64,000 bases of DNA, from assembly GCA_030041375.1 (NCBI GenBank), contig JASHOA010000063.1, forward strand, positions 1-64,000, in the 5' to 3' direction. The stretch is from Acetobacteraceae bacterium. Its GTDB lineage: Bacteria > Pseudomonadota > Alphaproteobacteria > Acetobacterales > Acetobacteraceae. Below, piece after piece: positions 1 to 7,458 of this stretch. A program made the position numbers and the translations under genes. The notes under the pieces are model-generated. The model searched no databases, was not told the DNA's origin, and worked only from the letters and a program-made list of their open reading frames with translations. Position 1 is the stretch's first letter, and each line of letters begins with the position of its first letter.

Positions 1-2
1 TT

Positions 3-131
3 GGGATCATCAAGAATGCGATCGGCTTCATCCGTTTCCACCTGCGTGGTATCGCCCATGTCGCCGGTGAATGGACGCTGGTGACCCTCGCTTACAACTG
101 CAGGCGGCTTCACCGCCTGCAGGTCGCCTAA
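3..131 (+). pseudogene. C-terminal end of an IS1182/IS5-type DDE transposase (cut by window edge)
   Basis: Frame 3 reads 42 codons to a TAA at 129-131. The peptide runs FHLRGIAHVAGEWTLVTLAYN and then CRRLHRL, which resembles the extreme C-terminus of IS1182/IS5-group transposases (an R-G-x-x-x-V-x-G-E-W pattern followed by N-x-x-R-L). Only the tail lies in the window, so it could be an intact insertion sequence extending to the left or a fragment. I see no obvious terminal inverted repeat immediately after the stop. The family call rests on a short motif. Confidence 0.6.
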
Positions 132-189
132 CCTCCCCCCTTCTTCGTTGACGTTCACAACGCCGCGCCAGCGCCAATCCGACACGCTG

Positions 190-294
190 CTAGAGCAATT
201 TCCGTTCGCCATGGCTCACGGCAACTGCTCTAGCTCTTTGTTTTGGCGAGCATCTTCACGCGATCAGCCGATTCCGTCTGATCGCGATCTGCTC
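190..294. repeat. Two adjacent dyads of an intergenic repeat (CTAGAGCA...TGCTCTAG type)
   Basis: 190-233 is an imperfect palindrome: CTAGAGCAATTTCCGT faces ACGGCAACTGCTCTAG with two mismatches. 259-267 (CGCGATCAG) pairs perfectly with 278-286 (CTGATCGCG), and the block ends in another GCTCTAG. The core CGATCAG-N2-GATTCCGT recurs at 323-339, overlapping the stop of the next gene, so part of the repeat family appears to supply that gene's 3' end. Function is unknown; it may act as a terminator-like hairpin or be a dispersed repeat. Confidence 0.55.
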
Positions 295-323
295 TAGGCG
301 TAAACCGTGACGCGGCGGCCCGA

Positions 324-1103
324 TCAGGTGATTCCGTAGCTCCTGGCAAGCCCCGCACCCGGATCGTTGCCGGTGCTGTAGGGAAGAATCGGATAGCGCA
401 GTCCCGCCTTGTCGAGGCCACGCAATCCGACAATTCCGGTCTCGAACTCCTCCGGCGGCAAGGCGATCGCCAGCTCGTCGTCGGCTACGCCGCCATAGCG
501 GCGTTCCGCGTAGCAGGGGATGGAGAGCGATATCTCACCGCTGGCCAGCGCCCGCCCCCAGGAATCGGCGCAAGCCGTCTCGCCGGTGACGCTGAAGCCG
601 ATGCGCCGATAGTTTCGCCACTGCAACCCGTTGATGAACAGAATCATCTGCGCCGGGTTGGCATAAAAGAGAACGATATCCGGCAGGTCGAGACGCGCGG
701 TGCGCAGCGGCGAAGCGGCCAGCCCCTGCCATCGTCCGGGTGCCACGCGCGGCATCTCGTTCTGATGGGCGTGCGCCGCTTCGCGGTTCTCGAACCATAC
801 GCCCGTCATCGTCTCGCCGGAGGCGAGCCTCGGGTCGGGCTCCTTGAGGCCGATCACCGAGGCGCAGCCGGTAAAGGGGAGCACGCTCTCGGCAACGATG
901 CCGATCGTCTGGCCACCGAGCCGCGCATTGGTGACGAGCTGGCAGGTGGTGAAGCGCCGCCCGTCGGCGCTGATGCGGATCCCGGGCACTGCGAGCAGCG
1001 CCTCGCGCTCGGCGAACAGCTTCATCCCGATCGGCAGGCTGCGCAGCTTGAGCAGGCCGGTAAGCTCGCTCGCGAGATCCTTGAGGGCGGCCGCGGTCGT
1101 CAT
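324..1103 (-). CDS. DUF169 family protein
   Basis: A 259-residue protein starting at the ATG whose TCAT overlaps the stop of the upstream exporter gene (stop/start overlap at 1100-1103); upstream in-frame codons are inside that gene and were rejected. The sequence has the DUF169 (COG2043) look: an N-terminal helix with LRSLPIGMKLF, then CQLVTNAR, GCASVIGL and a central DIVLFYANPAQM segment. The biochemical role of the family is unknown. Coupling to an LysE-type exporter suggests a shared operon. The C-terminal residues SYGIT and the stop come from sequence matching the neighbouring repeat. Confidence 0.75.
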   Translation of the reverse strand: MTTAAALKDLASELTGLLKLRSLPIGMKLFAEREALLAVPGIRISADGRRFTTCQLVTNARLGGQTIGIVAESVLPFTGCASVIGLKEPDPRLASGETMTGVWFENREAAHAHQNEMPRVAPGRWQGLAASPLRTARLDLPDIVLFYANPAQMILFINGLQWRNYRRIGFSVTGETACADSWGRALASGEISLSIPCYAERRYGGVADDELAIALPPEEFETGIVGLRGLDKAGLRYPILPYSTGNDPGAGLARSYGIT

Positions 1104-1708
1104 CGCGCCAGCGCCCGGCGCAGTTCGATCAGTCCGAAAACCAGGAAGAAGATGCCCGCGATCCGGTCGATCATCCGCCGCGCGCGGGTGCCGATCGCGG
1201 CGCGGAAGAAGCCGATGGCGGCAACCAGGCCGCACCACCAGAGAAGGGAGCCCGCGAAAACGCCGCCGGCCGTCAAGCCGGCGGCGGCGAGGCTCAGCCC
1301 ACCGGGCGGCGCGAGGACCGTGAAAAAAGCCGCGAAAGCAATGATCGTCGGCGGATTGGTCAGCGTCAGCAGAACCGAGCCGAGATAGGTGCCCCGCCCG
1401 GCGGAAAGAGCCGGCTCGGCGGCGCGGACGCGGAACGCGCTGAGGCCGAAATAAAAGAGCGCGAGTGCCGCGGCGAAGTGCAGCGGCCTGGCGTGCACCA
1501 GCAGGAAATGCGAAAGGCCGCTCAGGCCCGCTGCGGCGATCAGGGCGTAGGTGCCGTCTCCGGTCGCGATGCCGAGGCCGGTCGCAAAGCCCCTCCGCCA
1601 GCCGAGTGCGAGGCTCCGGCGCATGCAGAGCAGCGACATCGGCCCGACCGGCGCGGCGACCGCAATTCCGATGCCGGCGGCCTTCAGAAACAGAACGGCC
1701 GGATCCAT
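1100..1708 (-). CDS. LysE/RhtB family amino-acid exporter
   Basis: A 202-residue inner-membrane protein with several hydrophobic segments, typical of the LysE/RhtB translocators, which export amino acids or related small molecules. The N-terminus shows the family signature as AAPVGPMSLLCMRRSL, and a later LTLTNPPTIIAFAAFF segment matches the conserved N-P motif of the family. The ATG at 1706-1708 was chosen because the hydrophobic N-terminus begins there; a 76-residue upstream extension is polar and Arg/Pro-rich. It is translationally coupled to the DUF169 gene. The substrate cannot be told from sequence. Confidence 0.82.
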   Translation of the reverse strand: MDPAVLFLKAAGIGIAVAAPVGPMSLLCMRRSLALGWRRGFATGLGIATGDGTYALIAAAGLSGLSHFLLVHARPLHFAAALALFYFGLSAFRVRAAEPALSAGRGTYLGSVLLTLTNPPTIIAFAAFFTVLAPPGGLSLAAAGLTAGGVFAGSLLWWCGLVAAIGFFRAAIGTRARRMIDRIAGIFFLVFGLIELRRALAR

Positions 1709-1980
1709 TTGCCTTCCCCTCTCAAGCGCCGAGCCTGGCCAATGAATGACTCGCTCCGCAGGCACAAGACAAATCCTTCCCTTCTCGCTTCCGGCGACGG
1801 CGGCGCGCGATGGCAAGGGGTGCGGAATGCCGGCTACGGTGCCCCGTTTCGAAGGCCCACCGCCGGCCGCTGCCGATGGTCTGCCTGCTATCGGGCCCGG
1901 CCCATCGCAATGCGCTAGAATGCGCCGCCCGCCCAAGGTCCGAACCGGGCGGCCGCGTCATCAGTGAGCGAGTTATCCCC

Positions 1981-2610
1981 ATGCCTCCCACCTGGCTTCG
2001 TGCCGCTCTCTTGTCTCTTGTTGCCCTGCTCTGCTCGGCAGCGGCCCCGCCCGGCACGCAACAGCGCCCCGACACGCAACGGCCGCAGACTTCGCTGGCA
2101 GGAGATCTCCTGGTGGCCTCCCCCCAGATCGGCGATCCGCGATTTTGGCATACTGTCATCGTGATCGTGCAACAGGACGATAACGGCGCCGTGGGCATCG
2201 TGATCAACCGGCCGCTGGCCACGGTACCTCTTGGCGGCCTGTTGCAAGCACTCGGTTTGAACGATGCAGGGGTCGAGGGAACGATCCCCATCTTCGCCGG
2301 CGGCCCGGTGGCCCCGACCATCGGTTTCGTGCTGCACAGCACGGATTATCATCGTCCCGGAACGATCGCCATCGACGATCATCTCGCCTTGACGAAGAAT
2401 CCGCACATCCTGGAGGACATCGCACACGGCCATGGGCCAAGGAAGAAGCTGGTTGCCTTCGGCTGCGCCGGGTGGGCCCCGGGCCAACTGCAAGGGGAAC
2501 TGGCGCGAGGAGACTGGTTCGTCATCCCGGAAACCACCAGCCTGGTATTCGACGACAAGCGCGATCACGTATGGGACGATGCGATGGCAAGCCGGACCAC
2601 GCAGCTCTGA
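1981..2610 (+). CDS. YqgE/AlgH family protein (UPF0301) with a signal-like N-terminus
   Basis: A 209-residue protein. The core from about residue 37 (GDLLVASPQIGDPRFWHTVI) through GAVGIVINRPL, FAGGPV and FGCAGWAPGQL is characteristic of the YqgE/AlgH family, whose members have been linked to transcriptional control of alginate but whose mechanism is unclear. The chosen ATG gives MPPTWLRAALLSLVALLCSAAA, a hydrophobic stretch that would act as a signal peptide or lipoprotein-like leader; most YqgE proteins are cytoplasmic and lack one. If the leader is an artefact of start choice, an internal start near residue 35 would be needed. Confidence 0.85.
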   Translation: MPPTWLRAALLSLVALLCSAAAPPGTQQRPDTQRPQTSLAGDLLVASPQIGDPRFWHTVIVIVQQDDNGAVGIVINRPLATVPLGGLLQALGLNDAGVEGTIPIFAGGPVAPTIGFVLHSTDYHRPGTIAIDDHLALTKNPHILEDIAHGHGPRKKLVAFGCAGWAPGQLQGELARGDWFVIPETTSLVFDDKRDHVWDDAMASRTTQL

Positions 2611-2861
2611 TGGCCTTCCGCCGCGGCTGACGGAAGTTGCGCAACGGCCCGCAACCCGCTGTGCACGGCGACGGGCCGCCCTCACCCGGGGCTTCGCACC
2701 ACCCTCTCTCAGTGGGGGGAATTATCACCTTGACTGAACGAACAGTTTTGTTACCCTCCCCGCCGGGGGGCCGCTCCTGCGCCGAGTCGATACCGGCTTC
2801 GCTAGTGCGGTCGTCCTTTCCCGACAATCGCCGTGTCGAGAGACATGAAGGGAATAGGCGA

Positions 2862-4481
2862 ATGGCCACAAATGTTGTCAATCTTGATGCCTTAATTCCG
2901 AGGGATGACTTTGCTGTTGATGAAACGCCATCCAAGGCTACACCACCAGACCGAATCAACATCGCCCATCTTGACGGACACTTTTTTGTCGGAGACCTCC
3001 GTAAGCCGGACTTTCAACGTGAAACCGCTCATTGGACGCCGGCTAAGGTAGTGGATCTAATCCGCTCATTTCTCGACGCTGACTTGATTCCTGCCGTCAT
3101 CCTGTGGCGAGCCGGCGCCAGCATTTTCGTCATTGATGGCGCCCATCGCCTAAGCGCAATGCTGGCATGGATTTTGGATGACTATGGTGATCGCAAAAAG
3201 TCATTGGATTATTCGGGCGGGTATATCACTGAGGAACAGCGTCGCGTGGCCGAGAGGACGCGCGATCTAGTCGCAAAGTCCATTGGCTCATACGCTCAGT
3301 ATCAAGCATTCAAAAATAACCGAGCCGCTGCGCCAGAGGATATGCAAAAGCGACTTAGCAATCTGGCGGATAATTCGTTCATAGCTCAGTGGGTAACCGC
3401 GACGGATGCCAAATCAGCCGAGGAGTCATTCTTCAAAATAAACCAACAAGGAACCCCCATCGAGCCAACCGAGAGGCGGCTGATAAGGTCGAGGCAATCG
3501 GCAAGCGCTATTGCGTCTAGGTCCATCACTCACGCTGGCTCTGGACACAGATACTGGCAAGCATTCCGAGGCGAGGTTCAATCTTCTATCGAAACCGCCG
3601 GAAAGGAAATCTATACCGCCCTGTACAATCCACCCATTACCAGCATGCCATTGACCACGCTTGATGTTCCTGTGGCAGGAAAGGGTTATAATGCGCTGCC
3701 ATTTGTGTTCGATTTGGTCAACTATGCAAACAATGTGAGGGTCGCAGACAGCACATCACAAAAAGACGACAAGACGAAATTGCCTACCGATTCCGACGGT
3801 ATCCTGACTCTTCAATACCTCAAAGAGGTGCGCAAGAAAGTGGATCGCATCACAGGAGACACGCCACGATCTCTTGGTTTGCATCCAGTAGCGTACTTCT
3901 ATACGCGCAGCGGTACGTTTCAGCCAACCGTGTTTATCGCCGTATCGGGATTCGTGGAAGACCTTCAAAGCAAAAACAAGCTTATGGAGTTCACAAAGCA
4001 TCGACGTGAATTTGAGGAATTTCTGATTGCTCACAAGGAAGCGACGACGCTGCTAATTAAGCAGCTTGGCAGTGGCGCTCGACATATCCCTAGACTACGC
4101 GAATACTATATATTTATCCTCACAAGAATCATCGCCGGAGAAAATCGGCCGGGAATTGAACAGGGACTGGCAGCAGACAAGAATTTCGCCTTCCTAGCGA
4201 AGGCCGCTGATTTTACGCCTGATGTTGGCGACGTTTCGTTTACTAGGGGTAGGAAAACGGCAGCCTTCTTTGCCGCCGCATTACCGAACAGCGCTAGGTG
4301 CCACTTGTGCGGGGCGCTAGTACACAAGAATTCAGTCCAGTTTGACCACGACGTTGATCGCAAGGCCGGCGGCTCTGGTGCTCTGGCAAACGCTATGGTT
4401 GCCCATCCGTACTGCAATTCGATCAAAGATCACTTGATCCACTCTTCGATGCCGCGAAATCCGGGGATGGTAAATGCATGA
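2862..4481 (+). CDS. DUF262/ParB-like protein with C-terminal HNH nuclease domain (transposon passenger)
   Basis: A 539-residue protein. Residues about 30-200 look like the DUF262/ParB-like NTP-binding fold: PDFQRETAHWTPAKV, then IDGAHRLSAML (a DGxHR motif like the DGQQR of GmrSD type IV restriction enzymes), and FFKINQQGTPIEPTERR, the usual I-N-x-x-G-x-x-x-x-x-x-E signature. The C-terminus has CHLCG, then QFDHDVDRKAGGSGALANAM and HPYCNS, a zinc-binding HNH endonuclease domain. The combination is typical of modification-dependent nucleases and phage-defence effectors; no partner methylase is present. The ATG at 2862 follows a GAAGGGAATAGG stretch. Lower GC than neighbours and location inside an IS1595 element indicate horizontal acquisition. 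Confidence 0.8.
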   Translation: MATNVVNLDALIPRDDFAVDETPSKATPPDRINIAHLDGHFFVGDLRKPDFQRETAHWTPAKVVDLIRSFLDADLIPAVILWRAGASIFVIDGAHRLSAMLAWILDDYGDRKKSLDYSGGYITEEQRRVAERTRDLVAKSIGSYAQYQAFKNNRAAAPEDMQKRLSNLADNSFIAQWVTATDAKSAEESFFKINQQGTPIEPTERRLIRSRQSASAIASRSITHAGSGHRYWQAFRGEVQSSIETAGKEIYTALYNPPITSMPLTTLDVPVAGKGYNALPFVFDLVNYANNVRVADSTSQKDDKTKLPTDSDGILTLQYLKEVRKKVDRITGDTPRSLGLHPVAYFYTRSGTFQPTVFIAVSGFVEDLQSKNKLMEFTKHRREFEEFLIAHKEATTLLIKQLGSGARHIPRLREYYIFILTRIIAGENRPGIEQGLAADKNFAFLAKAADFTPDVGDVSFTRGRKTAAFFAAALPNSARCHLCGALVHKNSVQFDHDVDRKAGGSGALANAMVAHPYCNSIKDHLIHSSMPRNPGMVNA

Positions 4482-4699
4482 CAAGGAACCCAAACAAGCG
4501 GAATGAAGAGGAGTATCCAGAAGAAGAAGCCGCTCGACGTCGCGACGAGGTAATCCGCCGAATGGCAAATACCCCGCCGCAACCGCGCTTCACTCCGAAG
4601 GAGGCTCCCAAAAAGGCAAAAGTATCTGGCGGGAATCATGGATTATCCCGGAAGAAGCAGATTCGCCGCGTCGGTGTCGCCAAACCACCGGCTGACTAG
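4478..4699 (+). CDS. Small charged protein coupled to the HNH gene
   Basis: A 73-residue, very hydrophilic protein starting in an ATGA overlap with the nuclease stop, so the two are probably translated together. The N-terminal half has EEEAARRRDEVIRRMANT followed by PPQPR, a pattern I associate with small uncharacterised alphaproteobacterial proteins; the C-terminal half is Lys/Arg-rich. No catalytic motif is visible. Position suggests an accessory factor, a DNA-binding partner or an antitoxin for the nuclease, but that is inference. Its 3' end overlaps the convergent transposase gene by four bases. Confidence 0.65.
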   Translation: MTRNPNKRNEEEYPEEEAARRRDEVIRRMANTPPQPRFTPKEAPKKAKVSGGNHGLSRKKQIRRVGVAKPPAD

Positions 4700-5664
4700 A
4701 AGGAGGCTTTCCCGACTTGAACCGCGTCAAGAGGTTTTTTGTAAGTCAAGCGCTTACCGACTGCGCCCTTAATGGCCTTGGTTGCGCGTTCTCTGTCCTT
4801 CACACCGATGGCCGATCGTTCATTATACCGGAAGTCAAATTCGCCCAAGTAGCGCTTGAGATGTGCGGCGCTGACGTGGTGATAAACGCCTGTGACGCCG
4901 CGCTTGAGAATGGAGAAATAGCCTTCAATCGTGTTGGTGTGCGCATCGCCGCGGACGTATTCTCCAATGCCGTGATTTACGGTCTCGTGCCGAGCAAACA
5001 AGGGACCAATAAGGCGATACTGGCCTTCTCCATCGGTCATCAGAGACGATGCGCGATCAAGTTGTTCAATCAGGACAGGCTTGAGGTTCTCGGCAGATAC
5101 GGACGCAACATGGCGCGAACGGACCTTGCCACCTCGCTCAACCAAACCAAAGACGCCTTCCTTGCCGACGCCCCCGATATGCTCGACGTTGCGCTTGGCG
5201 CGATGCTTGTTTCGCTCCTTCCCGCCGATGAATGTTTCGTCTGCTTCGACAATCTTATCTTCACCGCCCATCGGAGTCGGAGAAAGCTCACGCATTCCTT
5301 CCCTGATACGGTGCGCCATGAACCAAGCGGTCTTGTATGGCAGTCCAAGCATCCTCCCGAGCTGGTGTGCACTTATTCCCTTCTTGCTGCTGCACATCAG
5401 ATGCGTGGCCAGGAACCACTTCGTCAGTGGGATATGCGATCGCTCGTAGATAGTCCCCACGGCCGCCGTGAACTTCTTCCGGCAGTCCTTGCAGTGATAC
5501 CAGCCTGGCCCCATCGATGTGCCGCCAAGCGCCGCAACGCGATCGCCCATTACGCCACAGAAGGGACAATAAGGACCGGCCGGCCAGCGGATCGCTTCAA
5601 AGTGGGCGCGCGCCGCTTCCGGGTCGGTGAAGATCGGATTCGTAAGATCAGTGGTCCGAGACAT
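4696..5664 (-). CDS. IS1595-family (ISXO2-like) transposase
   Basis: A 322-residue transposase. An N-terminal zinc ribbon is visible as CPFCG and CKDC about 25 residues apart, followed by the ISXO2-like DDE domain: VEADETFIGGKERNKH (first catalytic Asp region), SLMTDGEGQY (second Asp) and VRGDAHTNTIEGYFSILKR (third acidic residue). FDFRYNER near the end is also typical. The length agrees with a full-size IS1595 transposase and no frameshift is seen, so it may be active. The ATG at 5662-5664 was chosen because upstream in-frame codons translate the terminal inverted repeat. Confidence 0.9.
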   Translation of the reverse strand: MSRTTDLTNPIFTDPEAARAHFEAIRWPAGPYCPFCGVMGDRVAALGGTSMGPGWYHCKDCRKKFTAAVGTIYERSHIPLTKWFLATHLMCSSKKGISAHQLGRMLGLPYKTAWFMAHRIREGMRELSPTPMGGEDKIVEADETFIGGKERNKHRAKRNVEHIGGVGKEGVFGLVERGGKVRSRHVASVSAENLKPVLIEQLDRASSLMTDGEGQYRLIGPLFARHETVNHGIGEYVRGDAHTNTIEGYFSILKRGVTGVYHHVSAAHLKRYLGEFDFRYNERSAIGVKDRERATKAIKGAVGKRLTYKKPLDAVQVGKASF

Positions 5665-5674
5665 GGCTTGCTCC

Positions 5675-5729
5675 GTCAGTGGGAGGATAATGCCACTTCC
5701 GGTCTGTTCAGTCAAGGTGATAATTCCCC
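5675..5729 (-). repeat. Right-end inverted repeat plus subterminal repeat of the IS1595 element
   Basis: Read on the minus strand from the tip, GGGGAATTATCACCTTGACT is followed about 13 bases later by a related GGCATTATCCTCCCACTGAC segment. Translated, the two give GIITLTEQ and GIILPLTEQ, which makes the internal duplication easy to see. These are plausible transposase binding sites and lie just upstream of the transposase start, so binding could also repress the promoter. The subterminal copy is not obvious at the left end. Confidence 0.6.
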
Positions 5730-5804
5730 TCGGTGGGAGAGGGTGAGATGTTGCGGGGTGCGGCGAGAGGGTTACCCGTCGATCAAACGCGGTACCAGGA
5801 AGCG

Positions 5805-6728
5805 TCAGGTGTCGTGGCGCGTAAAGGCAAGCCGCCCGCGCCGCACCTCCACGCAGCGCCCGCCGATCTCGACCCGCTCCACTTTTCCGGCACGCCTGGT
5901 GGCACGCGCGGAAAGCAGACTGCGGCGGCCCATCTCGACGCCTTGCGTGATCTCGAGCGCAAGCGTGGCGTCCGGCGCCGCCATCCGCTCGGCGAGGAGG
6001 GCCACGAGTGCCAGATTGGCGCTTCCGGTTGCCGGATCCTCGATAACGATGCGACCGCCGGCGGAGAACATGCGGGCATCGATACGCGTGCCGTCGCGGA
6101 CGAAGAGATGGATTGCGTCCGTGCCCAGGGCCGGCAAATGCAGAGCAAAGGCTGCCGCTTCCGGCCGACATTTCGCGAGTGCGTCCGGGTTCTTCAGTTC
6201 GACGAAAAGAAATGGCAGCCCGACCGAGGCGACCACCGGCGCGCCTGCTCCTGCCTCTATATCGTCCGCAGTGAGCCCGACACACCCTGCCGCGATCTCC
6301 GGTGCAACCGTGCGCCCCACCGAGAGCGGCTGCGGCGCCGTCAGAAGTGCGCCGACGACGACTCCGTTCTCCCGAACGATCGAGACCGGAACAAGCCCGG
6401 CCATCTCCTCGAACAACAGCGTCTCGCCGACGGGTCGGTCGAAAAGCTGGCCGAGCCCGGCGACGACGAAACCGGTGCCCACGTTCGGATGCCCGGCGAA
6501 GGGAAGCTCCCGCGAGGGGGTGAAGATGCGCACCCGGGCGGTGGCCCGGGAATCGGCCGGCGGCAGCAGAAAGGTCGTTTCGGAATAATTGAATTCCGCA
6601 GCAATCGCCTGCATCTCGCCATCCGTGAGCCGGCGCCCGTCGAGCACGACCGCCAGCGGATTGCCGCCGAAGGCACGGTCGGTGAACACATCGAGCGTGG
6701 CGTAATCGACGCTAACAGCTTCGTTCAT
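5805..6728 (-). CDS. PhzF family isomerase-like protein
   Basis: A 307-residue protein with the PhzF fold signatures: YATLDVFTDRAFGGNPLAVV at the start, NYSETTFLLPP (with the conserved catalytic Glu of the family), RIFTPSRELPFAGHPNVGTG and VIEDPATGSANLALVALL. Family members act as epimerases or isomerases on small metabolites; the substrate here is unknown. Its start lies about 28 bases downstream of the LysE gene stop on the same strand, so both are likely in one transcript divergent from the MocR regulator. The ATG at 6726-6728 was preferred to a further upstream codon because it matches the usual N-terminus. Confidence 0.88.
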   Translation of the reverse strand: MNEAVSVDYATLDVFTDRAFGGNPLAVVLDGRRLTDGEMQAIAAEFNYSETTFLLPPADSRATARVRIFTPSRELPFAGHPNVGTGFVVAGLGQLFDRPVGETLLFEEMAGLVPVSIVRENGVVVGALLTAPQPLSVGRTVAPEIAAGCVGLTADDIEAGAGAPVVASVGLPFLFVELKNPDALAKCRPEAAAFALHLPALGTDAIHLFVRDGTRIDARMFSAGGRIVIEDPATGSANLALVALLAERMAAPDATLALEITQGVEMGRRSLLSARATRRAGKVERVEIGGRCVEVRRGRLAFTRHDT

Positions 6729-6756
6729 CGTGATCCTCCGCGAGTGTCTCGCTCCC

Positions 6757-7359
6757 TCAACCACCCCATGCGAGCGGCACCATGGCCAGGACGAGGAGCA
6801 GAGCCATCGCGCCGTTGAAAAGGCGGAACTGCCACTCCGTGCGCAACAAGCTGCCTGCGCCTCGCCCGAGTGCCGCCCATGCCAGCAGGCAGAACATGCA
6901 GACGAGAATGAAAATCCCGCAAATCAGGGCGAGATTCGTCCAGAATGTGCGGTGGCCGTGCGCATAGAGCGCGATCGCGACGAAGCCGATTGCCCAGGCC
7001 TTCGGATTGATCCACTGGAACAGGGCGGCTTCGAGAAAGTTGAGCGGGCGGGCGGATTTTTCCGCCACTTCGTGCGGTGTGCCGGCGGTCGCGATCCGCC
7101 ATGCGATCCACAGCATGAAAAGAACGCAGACGATTTCGAGCCCGGTATGCACCGGTTTCGATGCCAGGATCAACCCGCTCAGTCCGGCCCCGATCAACGC
7201 CAGCATGGCCGGGAAGCCGAGCGCCACGCCGAGCAGGTGCGGCAAGGTCCGCCGTATGCCCCAGCGCGCTCCGGAAGCCATGACCATCATGTTGTTGGGC
7301 CCGGGCGTTGCCGACATGACGAAGGAGAACATGGCCAGGCTGGCGAGGCTCGCGTTCAT
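6757..7359 (-). CDS. LysE/RhtB family exporter
   Basis: A 200-residue membrane protein with the LysE family signature SATPGPNNMMVMASGARWG near the N-terminus and FQWINPKAWAIG in the middle, followed by hydrophobic helices. It probably exports an amino acid or a similar metabolite. The chosen ATG begins MNASLASLAMFSF, directly at the first hydrophobic segment. It is transcribed divergently from a MocR-type regulator with about 100 bases between starts, an arrangement in which the regulator commonly controls the exporter. Confidence 0.86.
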   Translation of the reverse strand: MNASLASLAMFSFVMSATPGPNNMMVMASGARWGIRRTLPHLLGVALGFPAMLALIGAGLSGLILASKPVHTGLEIVCVLFMLWIAWRIATAGTPHEVAEKSARPLNFLEAALFQWINPKAWAIGFVAIALYAHGHRTFWTNLALICGIFILVCMFCLLAWAALGRGAGSLLRTEWQFRLFNGAMALLLVLAMVPLAWGG

Positions 7360-7418
7360 GCGTTGCTCGGCGCAGATCTTGTCGGCGCCTGGGATCCCGG
7401 GCACCGGGGCGGGAGTTG

Positions 7419-7450
7419 CGTTACAGGCCGGAAGACGATAACGTTACTGG
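7419..7450. promoter_or_regulatory. Candidate MocR operator: direct repeats in the lysE-mocR intergenic region
   Basis: CGTTACAGG at 7419-7427 and CGTTACTGG at 7442-7450 are near-identical direct repeats 23 bases apart, about two helical turns. They lie between the divergent exporter and regulator starts. MocR dimers such as GabR are known to bind pairs of direct repeats, so this is the natural operator candidate. The role is inferred from position and spacing only. Confidence 0.45.
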
Positions 7451-7458
7451 CGCCTGAC

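Larger units (their letters stand above)
2716..5729. mobile_element. IS1595-family transposon with passenger genes
   Basis: The left end at 2716-2739 (GGGGAATTATCACCTTGACT then GAAC) is repeated exactly, in inverse orientation, at 5706-5729. The flanks carry TCAGTGGG (2709-2716) and TCGGTGGG (5730-5737), an 8-bp near-duplication of the size IS1595 elements generate; one mismatch and the run of Gs make the exact boundary uncertain by one or two bases. Inside are a DUF262-HNH gene, a small coupled gene and, convergent with them, an IS1595-type transposase. The passenger gene is visibly less GC-rich than the chromosome around it. Some IS1595 members are known to carry passenger genes. Confidence 0.85.

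Noticed and set aside
4717-6588. 623-codon plus-strand open frame
   Set aside because: It is antisense to the transposase and the PhzF-like gene, which both show clear family motifs; the translation is Arg/Ser/Pro-rich with no motif.
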